Part shown: positions 9,475 through 18,654 of the stretch, piece by piece
How the letters are laid out: every line of letters begins with the position of its first letter
Numbering within the stretch: position 1 is the stretch's first letter
Source of the DNA: Actinomyces sp. HMSC035G02
GTDB taxonomy: Bacteria > Actinomycetota > Actinomycetes > Actinomycetales > Actinomycetaceae
Direction: 5' to 3'
DNA length: 64,000 nucleotides
Assembly (NCBI GenBank): GCA_001838165.1
Contig: KV835914.1
Location: 1-64,000 of the forward strand
Made by a program: the position numbers and the translations under genes
The notes under the pieces: generated by a model
What the model was told of the DNA's origin: nothing
Database searches by the model: none
Seen by the model: the letters and a program-made list of their open reading frames with translations, nothing else

Positions 9475-10572
9475 ATGAGCAGGATTACCTCTGGCTTACC
9501 TAAGGACAAGACGATGCGCACGACGCGGGGTTACCACTTCACGCCAAAGGGCCTAAACAAGATGCTCAAGAATCGCGCCTACATTGGCGAGTACGCCTAT
9601 GGCGGGCACGTCCATGAGGACGGGATGCCTCGCCTCGTTGATGACCTCACGTTTAATGAAGTCCAACGCCGGTTCGCAATCAACAAGCGTCGTGGGGCAA
9701 AGACCAAAGCCGAGCTCGCTGCTCAAGGCGAGAACGCACCCGACTACTGGCTCACAGGCAGGGCGTACTGCCTCACCTGTGGCGGGCCGATGGAGGGCGT
9801 GAGTGGCACCTCGAAGACCGGCAAGACGTATCGGTATTGCTACTGCCTCAATCAGTGCAAAAAGAAGTGCTCAGCCAAGACCGTCCGCAAGGACGAAATC
9901 GAGTTACGGATTGAGGAGATCGTCACCTCTTTCCTCGCAGACCCTGAGATGCTGGCCTCGCTCGCTGTTGATCTAGCCGATCATTACCAGCAGACCCACG
10001 GGCGTGGAGATGACATCCTCAAGGCATTGGAAGCTCGGCGCGCAGACGTGGAAAAGAAGCAAGCAAACTTCGTCAAGGCCATCTCCCAAGGCATCTTCAA
10101 CGAGACCACCGCCGAAGCCATGCGTTCCCTAGAAGAGCAAAAGCGTGAGCTTGACGCAGCGATCCAGGCCGAGCATGTGAAGGCCACACTTTACGAGGAC
10201 GAGGCGAGCATCGGCGCGTTCTACAAGCGCTTCGCTGAGGCCACCATTGACACACCCGAGACCCGCGACCAGCTCTTCGAGTACTTCGTGGATAAGGTAT
10301 TCATCGGGCGCGAGCAGATCATCATCGCGTCCTATTTCCATGACAGCGCAGCACCCGCCGAGTTCGAGGAGCTAGAAGAAGCGCTCACCAGCGGATACAG
10401 AGCGGGGGAAGCGCGAACCTACGCTCGAAAGCGAGAGTTCGACACTTCCCCCTGGAGTGGAGATGGGGGGAATCGAACCCCCGTCCAATGGCCGGCCCCG
10501 AATTCTTCTCCGAGCGCAGTCTACGGTTTTATTTCTCAGCCCCTAGCATTGCGTAGACACACCGCCAGATAG
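9475..10572 (+). pseudogene. Large serine recombinase lacking the catalytic domain
   Basis: From about 9514 the frame reads TTRGYHFTPKGLNKMLKNRA, the recombinase domain of large serine integrases. A zinc-ribbon with paired cysteines (CLTCGG and YCLNQCKKKC), the long coiled-coil segment and the C-terminal helix region follow. The N-terminal resolvase domain with the active-site serine, about 180-200 residues, is missing: upstream sequence in this frame is unrelated, and the divergent gajA gene begins 160 bases away. The frame then runs antisense into the 3' end of ssrA (10,458-10,572), so its last 38 codons are probably not original protein. It is the likely dead integration gene of this island. 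Confidence 0.8.
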
Positions 10573-10832
10573 GCTCAGTTGATTAAGCGTCGGAGGCGCC
10601 CCACCAACATGGGCGACTCCCAGTGGCTCCCTAGACGACGCCAGACACCGGGCCGGAAGCAACTCCCGGGCTGACGGACTAAAGGTTCAGGCTGCAATAT
10701 CAGGCAGCGAGAACGTAGTCGGTGCGATTCTGTTCGGCACCTATTGGTTTGCACGCATCGTTAACGAGATGAGCGTACATTCTCGGCTCGCTTCACTTCG
10801 ATCGACGACCACTGTCGAAACCGATCATCCCC
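10458..10832 (-). ncRNA. ssrA: tmRNA (transfer-messenger RNA)
   Basis: The 5' end GGGGATGATCGGTTTCGACA (from 10,832) and the 3' end with T-arm GGGGGTTCGATTCCCCC and acceptor strand CATCTCC pair as a seven-base tRNA-like acceptor stem. The tag frame at 10,738-10,700 encodes AEQNRTDYVLAA followed by TGA, with the conserved TAG shortly before the GCC resume codon. The product rescues stalled ribosomes with SmpB, whose gene lies 5 kb away. After the discriminator A the chromosome reads CTC, so the CCA end appears not to be encoded. A recombinase reading frame overlaps the 3' end from the other strand, suggesting that the 3' end of ssrA is the island's attachment site. Confidence 0.93.
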
Positions 10833-10886
10833 TCTTGAGTTTTCAACTCCCCGACGCCCGCGTTACCGCAGACCGTCGGACACATC

Positions 10887-10915
10887 AGTTTACGCCGCCA
10901 CCCACAAGCCGTCAA
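10887..10915 (-). promoter_or_regulatory. ssrA promoter
   Basis: Minus strand TTGACG (10,915-10,910), a 17-base spacer, then TAAACT (10,892-10,887). This near-consensus vegetative promoter is placed about 50 bases before the mature tmRNA 5' end, leaving a short leader for 5' processing. Confidence 0.75.
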
Positions 10916-10930
10916 GGGAAAACAGAAGCA

Positions 10931-13135
10931 TCAGAGCAGCTTCGTCGCCTCCAACTTTTCCGCCATGCGACGGTTATTTCGCACAAGCAGCGGGCGCAGC
11001 GCCAGCCCCAGGAACGCGGCGAACAGGATGAAGGAAGCGAGGAACCACATGGCGTCCGCGTACTCGTGCCCCGAGTATCCGGCGATCGATGCGCGCAGCG
11101 CCTTGATCGCGTGCGTGGCCGGCAGGAACGGCGAAACCGACGAGAAGAAGGACGGCAGGATCGCCAGCGGGAACGTTCCCCCGGCACCCGAAATCTGCAG
11201 GACCAGGAAGAGCACGCCCAGGGCCTTGCCCGCGTTCCCGAACGTCGCAATAAACGTGTACAGCAGGGAGGAGAACACGACGGCCGTCAGCCACAGGGTG
11301 CCCATGAACTGCAGCGGGTGAGCGTGTTGGACCTTCAGGAAGTACAGGTCCCCCAACCCCACCACGGTCGCCTGGGCGAGCGCGATCGTCCCGAAAATCA
11401 GGTAGCGGCCCAGGTAGCCGGCGGCCAGGCCGACGGGCTTCGCGGTGAGGGTCGCGCGCAGCGAGTCACCCTCGGGCAGGCCTTCAGCAACGTTGGAGTC
11501 CGTGACATCCGAGCGAATCGACACGATCATGAGCACGGAGCCGACCCACAGGGCCAGGATCGAATAGAGCGGCGCCATCTGGGAGCCGAAGTTCGCCACC
11601 GGGTAGACGGGGGTCTTCTCGACGCCCACGGGTGCCGCGATGGCCGCGGCCAGGGCCTCGGGATTATTCCCGATAATCGTCCCGAGCGTCGTCAGGTCGC
11701 CCCCGGCGAGCGCCTCGCTGATCGACGCATGCAGGGAGTCGAGCTTTCCGGCCGCCTCGCGCAGGCTCGTGGCCGCGCCGGTCAGGTTGTCGCGCAGCTG
11801 GGTCAGTCCCTCGCGCGCGCTCCCGCTGCCGTTCGAGGCAGTGGACGTCGCGCCCTCCAGGGAGGTGCGGGCGGCGCTCAGGGACGACTGGGCCGAGGCC
11901 AGGGTGGCGGCCAGGGACTCGAGCTGAGGACGCAGGTTGTTCTCATAGTCGGAGGACAGCCCATCGACCGCTGAGCGCGCCTGGGCGATCAAGCCGTTCA
12001 CCGTCGCGTGCCCAGCTTCGGCATTCGCGACCTTGGAGTCGAGCTCGGACGCGGCGGCGCGTAGCCCGTTCGCAACCTCAGTCAGCCGGTCGGAGGCCGC
12101 CTGCAGGCGATCCAGCGAGGACTGGGAGACAGGCGAGCCCGGCAACGCCTCGAGCGTCGACTTGATCGACGCGAAGCTGGTCGCCTGCGTGTCCAGCACG
12201 GAGGCCTGCGAACGCAGCGTCGAGGCCGCGTCCGACGCGCTCGTGGATCCGTTCGCATACACGTTCTCAACGGCCGTTGACAGGGAGGACAGCGAGGACT
12301 GGGAGGAGGAGATCGCGTCGGACACCGAGGAGACCGCCGCCGACGCGGCTGATCCTAGTCCACCCGCTCCAGCCTGAGCGCTCGAGACCGCGGACTGCGC
12401 GGAACCCTTCGCGCTCCCCAGCCCGTCCACGAGCGTGCTCGTCGAGTCGATGAGCGTCACCGAGGAGCCCACGAGCGACGCGTAGGCGTCCGCACTGTCC
12501 GCCGCCGTGCGCAGGCGCGAGGCGACGTTCTGCACGCGGTTATCGAGCGCCGTCACCGTATTGACGGCCGTCGGCGACGACAGCGCGCCCCCAACAGACG
12601 TCGCGGTATCCAACGCGACCTCGGAGAGTGTCTGAACGAAGATCTGATTCACCTGGGCGCTCACCGCCTCGGCGCCCTGGCCGGCGATCTTCGGCGAAAT
12701 ACCGTTCTTCTTCTCGTTGACGTAGTAGGTCATCGGCGCGGAGGAGGCACCCCCGTCGAAGAACGTGAGCATCTCTCGCGAAAAGTCCGACGGAATGACG
12801 ATAGCCGCGTAATACTCGCCCGAGCGCGTCCCCTCGACCGCCTCATCCTCGGAGGCAATGACCCAGTCGAAGTTGTCATTCTTACGCAGCGCGGACACCA
12901 CAGAATCGCCAATGTTGACGTGGAGCGGTACCAGGTCCGACTTGTAGCCCGCGTCCGTATTCGCGATCGCGATGCGCAGGCTCTTCGTGTTGCCGAACGG
13001 ATCCCACGAGGCCGCTACGTTAAACCACGTGAACAGAGACGGAATAACAACGAGGCCGAAGACAACGACGCTAGCGATCAGGGAACGATGCGCGCGGCGC
13101 AGGTCCGCGCGGTAAATTGCCCAGATTGTTCTCAT
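10931..13135 (-). CDS. YhgE/Pip-family membrane protein (ABC-2-type exporter-like)
   Basis: 734 residues. One N-terminal transmembrane helix (about 20-42, LIASVVVFGLVVIPSLFTWF) is followed by the family signature SWDPFGNT and a YYVNEKKN segment. A very long Ser/Ala/Asp-rich coiled-coil region (about 200-490) follows, then about five C-terminal helices resembling an ABC-2 permease. YhgE/Pip proteins are large surface-exposed membrane proteins; relatives include the phage-infection protein Pip of lactococci and ESX-associated secretion proteins. The start overlaps the stop of the upstream paralogue (ATGA), so the two are co-translated and probably form a heteromer. The substrate is unknown. Confidence 0.85.
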   Translation of the reverse strand: MRTIWAIYRADLRRAHRSLIASVVVFGLVVIPSLFTWFNVAASWDPFGNTKSLRIAIANTDAGYKSDLVPLHVNIGDSVVSALRKNDNFDWVIASEDEAVEGTRSGEYYAAIVIPSDFSREMLTFFDGGASSAPMTYYVNEKKNGISPKIAGQGAEAVSAQVNQIFVQTLSEVALDTATSVGGALSSPTAVNTVTALDNRVQNVASRLRTAADSADAYASLVGSSVTLIDSTSTLVDGLGSAKGSAQSAVSSAQAGAGGLGSAASAAVSSVSDAISSSQSSLSSLSTAVENVYANGSTSASDAASTLRSQASVLDTQATSFASIKSTLEALPGSPVSQSSLDRLQAASDRLTEVANGLRAAASELDSKVANAEAGHATVNGLIAQARSAVDGLSSDYENNLRPQLESLAATLASAQSSLSAARTSLEGATSTASNGSGSAREGLTQLRDNLTGAATSLREAAGKLDSLHASISEALAGGDLTTLGTIIGNNPEALAAAIAAPVGVEKTPVYPVANFGSQMAPLYSILALWVGSVLMIVSIRSDVTDSNVAEGLPEGDSLRATLTAKPVGLAAGYLGRYLIFGTIALAQATVVGLGDLYFLKVQHAHPLQFMGTLWLTAVVFSSLLYTFIATFGNAGKALGVLFLVLQISGAGGTFPLAILPSFFSSVSPFLPATHAIKALRASIAGYSGHEYADAMWFLASFILFAAFLGLALRPLLVRNNRRMAEKLEATKLL

Positions 13136-15822
13136 TGCTCGTCTCCCTTCGCCGCCTCCGATGCGTCGCCCTCGGGGTCCTCATCTCCGAGGCCGGGGTC
13201 GGCCTCGTCCGTATCCTCTCCCCCGCGCTCACCGAGGGACGAGGCCAGCGCCGACGAGATCGACGCGCTCACGGCGGCGGCACCCAGCGCGAGACGCGAG
13301 CGCGCGCCCTGAACGCGGCGTGTGAGCAGGGAACGCACGTCCTGCTCTTCCATAGCGCCGAGGAGCTGCTGACGCGCCAAGGCCTCGCGCAGGTACTGCA
13401 GGCCGATCAGGAACATGATGACGAGGAGGACCCACACGATCCACGCGCCCAGCACAATCGGCGCCTCCGCGACGTTCGCGACCGACAGGACGGCGAGCGC
13501 CACGGGCACGATGATGCCGAGGACGATCGCCACGCGGCGGATCCTCGGGTAGCGACGCTCGAAGCGCGCGGCCCGCCCGCTCACCGAGCGCTGGAAGCCA
13601 TCGTGGTCCGCCAGGGCCGCCACTATCTGGCTAAGGCGGTAGCGGTTGGAGGGAACGCGCGTCGCCTCGGCGAGGAAAAGACCGGAAGATGCCAGATCAC
13701 GGGTGACCATCGCATTCAGGTTGACCAGGAACGGGCGCAGCGCGAGGCCAATCGCAAAGGCAACCAAAGCCTCGGCGCCGAGAACCGCCAGGCAGGAGAG
13801 GTAGGTGTGCCCGTAGAATCCTCCGACGATTTCACGCAGCGCATTAACGCCATACGTGAAGGGGAACAGCGGATGCAGGAACCGGAAGAAGGAGGGCAGC
13901 ATCTCGACCGGATACAAGCCGGCCGAGCCCGGAATCTGCACGACCATGATGATGACGCACAGGCCCTTGCCGATGTGCTGGAAGCACGTCGAGAGCATGT
14001 AGACGATCGACACAAACACCATCGAGATCACCATCGACGTCCCCACGAAACCCAGTCGGGACACCGTCTGCACACCGATGACAAGGACACCGGTCGACAC
14101 GACGAGTGCCTGGATGACGCCGAAGAAGGCGAGCAGCATCCACCGCCCCATGTACTTGGCGGCAGAGGACGTCGGCCCGATGCCCTCTTCATCCACGTCG
14201 AGCTTGAGAAGGAGGACGAGCGAAAACGCACCGATCCACAGGGCCAGGTTCGTGAACAGCGGAGCCATCGCCGAACCGTAGGCCGCCACGGGATACACGG
14301 CCTTCGTCTCAATCTTCGTCGGCGAGGCCATGAAAGAGGCGATCGATTCGGCGTTGACCCCCAGGGAGTCCGCGAGGTCGCGCAGCGTATTCGAGGAGGA
14401 CAGCGACGAAATATCCGTGGCCACCGAGTCGAGGTCGGTCTTGATCGCAGCGACATTCGTCGAGCTCGTCTGGGTCGCCGTCTTCGCCCCATCCAGGAGG
14501 GAATCGAGCTGGTCGAGCAGGCCCGACACCTGGTCGCGCTGACTGCGCAGCGTGTCCAGAGAGCCGCGCATCGATGAGGACGCACTCGAGAAGTCGTCGA
14601 GCGCCGAGGAGATCGCGGGCAGCTGGGAGGACACTCCGCTGCGCGCGTTCGTGACCGCGGTCGACACGGCCGCGGACGCGTCGGAGGCTTTCGTCAGCGC
14701 GTCCGATATCGACGTGGACGTGGCCGACAGGTCGGAATTGAGGGTCGTCAGGTCACCCAGAGCCGTCGACAGCGCGGCGTTCTGGTTCGTCAGATCAGTC
14801 AGTGCGGTGCCCGCCGCGGGCAGATTGCCAATCCCCAGGGCATTCAGCTCCGCGAGCACGTCACCCACCGAGTTGTTAATCGACGTTCCCTCGGTGAGCA
14901 GGCCACCCACGCGCCCGGACGCGCCCTGCACGGCGCCGTCTAGGGTCCCCGCGTTCGCCGACACGCCCGCCAGGGCGCTCGCCGCATTCGAGGACAGGCC
15001 ATCAAGAGCCCCACCCATCTGGCTCGAGAAGGACGCCAGCGACGTGCGCGAGTCACTCACCAGCTGGTCCGCCTGGTCCAGGGACGTCGACAGCTCCGAG
15101 GCGGCCGCGTCCAGATCACTCAGGGTCGCGCGCGCCGAGGCCACCGAGGCCTTCGCCGCGTCAATCTTGGCGCCCATGCCGTCCAGGGTCTGCGAGGCGC
15201 TGCCGAGCTTGGCCGAGGCCTCGGACACCGACGCGGACACGTCCGAACGCTTCTGGTCAGCGTTGTTCGCGATACTGATACCGGCCTCGGACGCCTTCTC
15301 CGAGAGCACCTTGGCCACCGTCGAGACGAACGCCGAGTTGATCTGGCGGTCGAGAGACGTCGCGCCCGCCCCCGTGATCTTGGGGGCCACCGCGTTGTTC
15401 TTCTCGTTGACGTAATACTGGATATTCGGCTTGACATACGTGCCATCGACGATGCCCGTCAGGTCGCGCGAAAACGACGCCGGGATCACGAATGCCGCGT
15501 AGGAGTCTCCACGCTCGACCTCGGCGCGCGCCTCGTCGGCGCTCACGAAGTGCCAGCCCAGCTGATCGTTCTCCTTCAGCTGGGTCTCCAGCATCGCACC
15601 GACGTTCACGGTGCCGATCTGATCCTTGGTCGCGCCCTCGTCCTCGTTCGCGACGGCGACCCGGATGTGGGAGGTCTGCGAGTACGGATCCCAGAATCCC
15701 GCAATGTTGAACCACGCGTAGAGCGCAGGCACGAACGCCATACCGATGATGACAATCCACGCGGCCGGAACACGCACCAGCCTCAAAAGATCACGACGAA
15801 AAATCCTGACGGAACCTCGCAC
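13132..15822 (-). CDS. YhgE/Pip-family membrane protein, larger paralogue
   Basis: 896 residues with the same plan as its downstream neighbour: N-terminal helix (WIVIIGMAFVPALYAWFNIA), FWDPYSQT signature, YYVNEKNN, a Ser/Ala-rich coiled coil, then C-terminal transmembrane helices. It has an extra C-terminal domain of about 170 residues with two more helices (about 775-835) and an acidic tail. The GTG start at 15,822 has AAGAAGG seven bases upstream and lies 18 bases after the smpB stop, so the order smpB, long paralogue, short paralogue is probably one transcript. The membrane topology is clear; its function is inferred only from the family. Confidence 0.85.
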   Translation of the reverse strand: MRGSVRIFRRDLLRLVRVPAAWIVIIGMAFVPALYAWFNIAGFWDPYSQTSHIRVAVANEDEGATKDQIGTVNVGAMLETQLKENDQLGWHFVSADEARAEVERGDSYAAFVIPASFSRDLTGIVDGTYVKPNIQYYVNEKNNAVAPKITGAGATSLDRQINSAFVSTVAKVLSEKASEAGISIANNADQKRSDVSASVSEASAKLGSASQTLDGMGAKIDAAKASVASARATLSDLDAAASELSTSLDQADQLVSDSRTSLASFSSQMGGALDGLSSNAASALAGVSANAGTLDGAVQGASGRVGGLLTEGTSINNSVGDVLAELNALGIGNLPAAGTALTDLTNQNAALSTALGDLTTLNSDLSATSTSISDALTKASDASAAVSTAVTNARSGVSSQLPAISSALDDFSSASSSMRGSLDTLRSQRDQVSGLLDQLDSLLDGAKTATQTSSTNVAAIKTDLDSVATDISSLSSSNTLRDLADSLGVNAESIASFMASPTKIETKAVYPVAAYGSAMAPLFTNLALWIGAFSLVLLLKLDVDEEGIGPTSSAAKYMGRWMLLAFFGVIQALVVSTGVLVIGVQTVSRLGFVGTSMVISMVFVSIVYMLSTCFQHIGKGLCVIIMVVQIPGSAGLYPVEMLPSFFRFLHPLFPFTYGVNALREIVGGFYGHTYLSCLAVLGAEALVAFAIGLALRPFLVNLNAMVTRDLASSGLFLAEATRVPSNRYRLSQIVAALADHDGFQRSVSGRAARFERRYPRIRRVAIVLGIIVPVALAVLSVANVAEAPIVLGAWIVWVLLVIMFLIGLQYLREALARQQLLGAMEEQDVRSLLTRRVQGARSRLALGAAAVSASISSALASSLGERGGEDTDEADPGLGDEDPEGDASEAAKGDEQ

Positions 15823-15840
15823 AGGGTCGCCTTCTTTCCC

Positions 15841-16368
15841 CTATCGGCGAGCCTGCTTCACGTAGCGGCGCATCGCACGCTCGGCCTCGCGCTGATCCTG
15901 TTTTTCACGCAGGGCCTGACGCTTATCCCATTCCTGCTTGCCCTTAGCCAGGGCGATCTCGACCTTGACGCGGCCACCGATGAAGTACAGCTCCAGCGGC
16001 ACGATCGTGTAGCCCTTCGCGGCAACACGGTCCTGCATACGGTCGATCTCAGCGCGGTGCAGCAGCAGCTTGCGCTTGCGCATGGGCGCGTGGTTCGTCC
16101 ACGATCCCTGCGAGTACAGGGGGATGTTGGCGCCGTAGAGCCAGGCCTCTCCCCCGTTGATCTCGACCCACGAATCCACGAGGGACGCGCGACCCATGCG
16201 CAGCGCCTTCACCTCGGTACCCATGAGAGCCAGGCCGGCCTCCCAGGTGTCCTCGATCGTGTAGTCGTGGCGCGCCTTCTTGTTACGGGCAATCGTCTTC
16301 TTCGCGTCGGAGGCAGCCTTAGCGCGCTGCCCCTCCGTAGGCTTGGGCTTCTTCCAATCCTTGGGCAT
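15841..16368 (-). CDS. smpB: SsrA-binding protein SmpB
   Basis: 175 residues. The protein binds the tRNA-like domain of tmRNA and delivers it to stalled ribosomes. Visible family landmarks are ARHDYTIEDTWEAGLALMGTE near the start, EVKALRMGRASLVDSWV, YSQGSWTNHAPMRKRKLLLH, and the basic C-terminal tail DKRQALREKQDQREAERAMR that becomes helical in the mRNA channel. It is slightly longer than average because of an N-terminal Lys/Pro-rich extension. AAAGGAGG stands four bases before the ATG. The gene is clustered with ssrA but separated from it by the two YhgE genes. Confidence 0.97.
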   Translation of the reverse strand: MPKDWKKPKPTEGQRAKAASDAKKTIARNKKARHDYTIEDTWEAGLALMGTEVKALRMGRASLVDSWVEINGGEAWLYGANIPLYSQGSWTNHAPMRKRKLLLHRAEIDRMQDRVAAKGYTIVPLELYFIGGRVKVEIALAKGKQEWDKRQALREKQDQREAERAMRRYVKQARR

Positions 16369-16410
16369 GCTGCCTCCTTTCAGACTCGTTTTCCGTACAA
16401 CTTGCGGAAA

Positions 16411-16440
16411 GACCCCCGCAGCGAAGTCGCTACGGGGGTC
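16411..16440 (-). terminator. Terminator after the ftsEX-hydrolase operon
   Basis: Inverted repeat GACCCCCGTAGCGA / TCGCTGCGGGGGTC on the minus strand followed by TTTCC. It lies just beyond the stop of the M23 gene and 43 bases before the smpB start, so it isolates the division operon from smpB. Confidence 0.75.
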
Positions 16441-16454
16441 AATCCTAACGCGGA

Positions 16455-17738
16455 TTACAAATAATCCATCGGTTCAACGTAGCTTCCGTTCTGAATGACA
16501 CCAAAATGCAGGTGGCATCCGGTCGCGTAGCCGGTCGAGCCAACCTCACCCAGCGCGTCGCCCGCGTTCACGTACTGACCCGGGGACACGTACTGAGCCT
16601 GCATGTGCAGATATTCAGTGATGACGGAGTTACCGCCGACGAGGCCGTGGTTGATATCCACGTAGTTGCCCGCCGAATAGTCCGAAGACACCGCATTGAC
16701 ATAGCCCGAGGCAACGGCACGAATGATCGTGCCGCAGTCGGCAGCCATGTCGGTGCCCGAGTGGCCCTTCATGACGCCCAGCACCGGGTGGTAACGCATA
16801 CCAAACGGGCTGGTGACGACGATCGGAATGTCGAGGGGGCTGCGGAAGCCCGAGGCCGACACGTACGAGGCACCCGACGCACGGTTCGCCTCGTCGATGG
16901 CGGCCAGCTCCGCGCTGCGTGCCTGGTAGTCGGCTTCCGCCTGGTCGAGCGAGGCCTGAACCTGGCCCTTCTGAGAGTCCCATTCGGCCTGCTTGGCCTG
17001 CGCCTGCGTCTTCAGGTTGTTGAGCTCGGTGAGCTTGGAGTCGGCCTCATTCTTCGCAGCCTCAGCCTCGGCCTCGGCCTTCGCGGCCTTCTCCTCGAGG
17101 TCGGCGATACGCTCCGTGATGGCGTCCTGGCGCGTAGCCTGGGTCCGCTGGGACGAGGACACGTCCAGCGCGGCCGTCATGGTCTGGCTCTCCGTGCGCA
17201 GCGCCATGTCGGCCGCCGCCGCACGGTCGGTGATCGACTCCGTGCCGCCCGCCGTCAGGGCGACGGCGACCGGGTCGACGTTGCCCTCGCGGTACTTGCG
17301 CCGCACGAGGTCGGCGATCGCGCGCTGCGCGTCGTCGGCCTGCGTGGTCGCCTGGTTCAGCGACTGGTCAATGCGGCTCTGCTCGCCCTGAGCGGCGCTC
17401 AGCTCACCCACGATCGTCGCGTGCTCGCGGGACTTCTGGTCGTAGGTCGCGGTCGCGGACTCGTAGGCGGCCTGGGCCACCGGAATCTGCGCGTTGAGCG
17501 ACTGCAGGTCGATGAACACCTGGGCGAGCGACGCATCGATGCCCTCCAGCTGCGACTGCAGAGCGTTGACCGTCGCCTCGGCCTCGGCGGCCGCGTTCGC
17601 GGCGGCGTCGCGCTCATCGTCCGCGCGCGCGGGCAGCGCCTGGCTCATCGCCGCAAACGAGGCGATCGCGAGGGCCAGTGCACCGGCGCGCAGCGCGCGA
17701 CGACCGGGACGATGCGAGGAGAGGGACATGAGACTCAC
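16455..17738 (-). CDS. M23-family peptidoglycan hydrolase with coiled coil (FtsEX partner)
   Basis: 427 residues. An N-terminal signal sequence (about 14-39, ending near ALPARADDE) is followed by a long Ala/Glu/Gln-rich coiled coil (40-290) and a C-terminal M23/LytM domain. Zinc and catalytic positions are visible: HSGTDMAADCG and HLHFGVIQNG, with YLHMQAQYVSPGQYVNAGD between. The architecture matches EnvC-like and actinobacterial hydrolases that FtsEX activates across the membrane through the coiled coil. The ATG overlaps the ftsX stop (ATGA), which supports the partnership. The expected role is septal peptidoglycan cleavage during daughter-cell separation. Confidence 0.9.
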   Translation of the reverse strand: MSLMSLSSHRPGRRALRAGALALAIASFAAMSQALPARADDERDAAANAAAEAEATVNALQSQLEGIDASLAQVFIDLQSLNAQIPVAQAAYESATATYDQKSREHATIVGELSAAQGEQSRIDQSLNQATTQADDAQRAIADLVRRKYREGNVDPVAVALTAGGTESITDRAAAADMALRTESQTMTAALDVSSSQRTQATRQDAITERIADLEEKAAKAEAEAEAAKNEADSKLTELNNLKTQAQAKQAEWDSQKGQVQASLDQAEADYQARSAELAAIDEANRASGASYVSASGFRSPLDIPIVVTSPFGMRYHPVLGVMKGHSGTDMAADCGTIIRAVASGYVNAVSSDYSAGNYVDINHGLVGGNSVITEYLHMQAQYVSPGQYVNAGDALGEVGSTGYATGCHLHFGVIQNGSYVEPMDYL

Positions 17739-18649
17739 GCCTTCGTGTACTTCGCGAGCGAGAACGCCGAGGCAATAACCGCCAGCGCCACCGCCGCCAG
17801 GACGAGGATCGGCGTCATGATCGCGACCTCACCCATACCGATAAAGTTCGTCCACTTAAATGCGGGGGCCATCCACCCCTGGACGATAAAGTGCACACCC
17901 GCGAACAGTGTGCCGATCGCGAAGCCGGCGCCCACCAGCGCGGCGAGCGCGCCCTCGATCATGAAGGGGGCCTGAATAAACAGGTTCGAGGCACCCACGT
18001 AACGCATGATCTGGGTTTCCTGCTCACGGCTCATCGCGCTCAGACGGATCGTCGTCGAGATCAGCAGAATCGCGGCAACGACCATGATCGCACCGAGGCC
18101 CAGGGCCGCCGTGCGGGCGGCGCCCAGCACGCGGAACAGGGGCTCGACGACCTCACGCTGGTCGCGCACCTCGGACACGCCCGCGGTCCCGGAGAACTCC
18201 TCCTTGACCACCGAGTACTGCTCGGGGTTGACCAGCTTGATGCGGAACGCGAACTGGAGCATGTCCGGCGTGGTCCACTGGGTCAGCGCGTTGTTGCCGT
18301 TGAGACGCTGGAAGTTCTCGTATGCCTCTTCCTTCGTCTCCTCGTACACGTGAGCCACGTACGGGGTCATCTCGGCGGACGCCAGCTTCTGGCGCACCGC
18401 GTCGATCTGCGCGTCGGTCGCCTCGGTCGCGTTACAGTTCGCGGCCGCGTCGTTGATGGCGCACATGTAGATCGTGACCTCGATCTTGTCGTACCACTCC
18501 GACTTCATCTTGGACACCTGCATCTGGGTCAGGCCCGCGATGCCCACGAAGAGAAGGGACACGAAGGTCACGAGGATGACGGCGACGCTCATCGCGCGGT
18601 TACGCGACAGGCCCTTGCCGACCTCGGACAGAATAAAACGAAGCTTCAC
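17735..18649 (-). CDS. ftsX: Cell-division permease-like protein FtsX
   Basis: 304 residues. The N-terminal cytoplasmic stretch is followed by TM1 (about 20-42), a large extracellular domain (about 45-185) that would contact the M23 hydrolase, then three clustered C-terminal helices beginning near residue 185. FtsX does not transport; with FtsE it transmits ATP hydrolysis to peptidoglycan hydrolases at the septum. The start lies five bases after the ftsE stop and the stop overlaps the hydrolase start, so the three genes are one operon. Confidence 0.96.
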   Translation of the reverse strand: MKLRFILSEVGKGLSRNRAMSVAVILVTFVSLLFVGIAGLTQMQVSKMKSEWYDKIEVTIYMCAINDAAANCNATEATDAQIDAVRQKLASAEMTPYVAHVYEETKEEAYENFQRLNGNNALTQWTTPDMLQFAFRIKLVNPEQYSVVKEEFSGTAGVSEVRDQREVVEPLFRVLGAARTAALGLGAIMVVAAILLISTTIRLSAMSREQETQIMRYVGASNLFIQAPFMIEGALAALVGAGFAIGTLFAGVHFIVQGWMAPAFKWTNFIGMGEVAIMTPILVLAAVALAVIASAFSLAKYTKA

Positions 18650-18654
18650 TGGTC

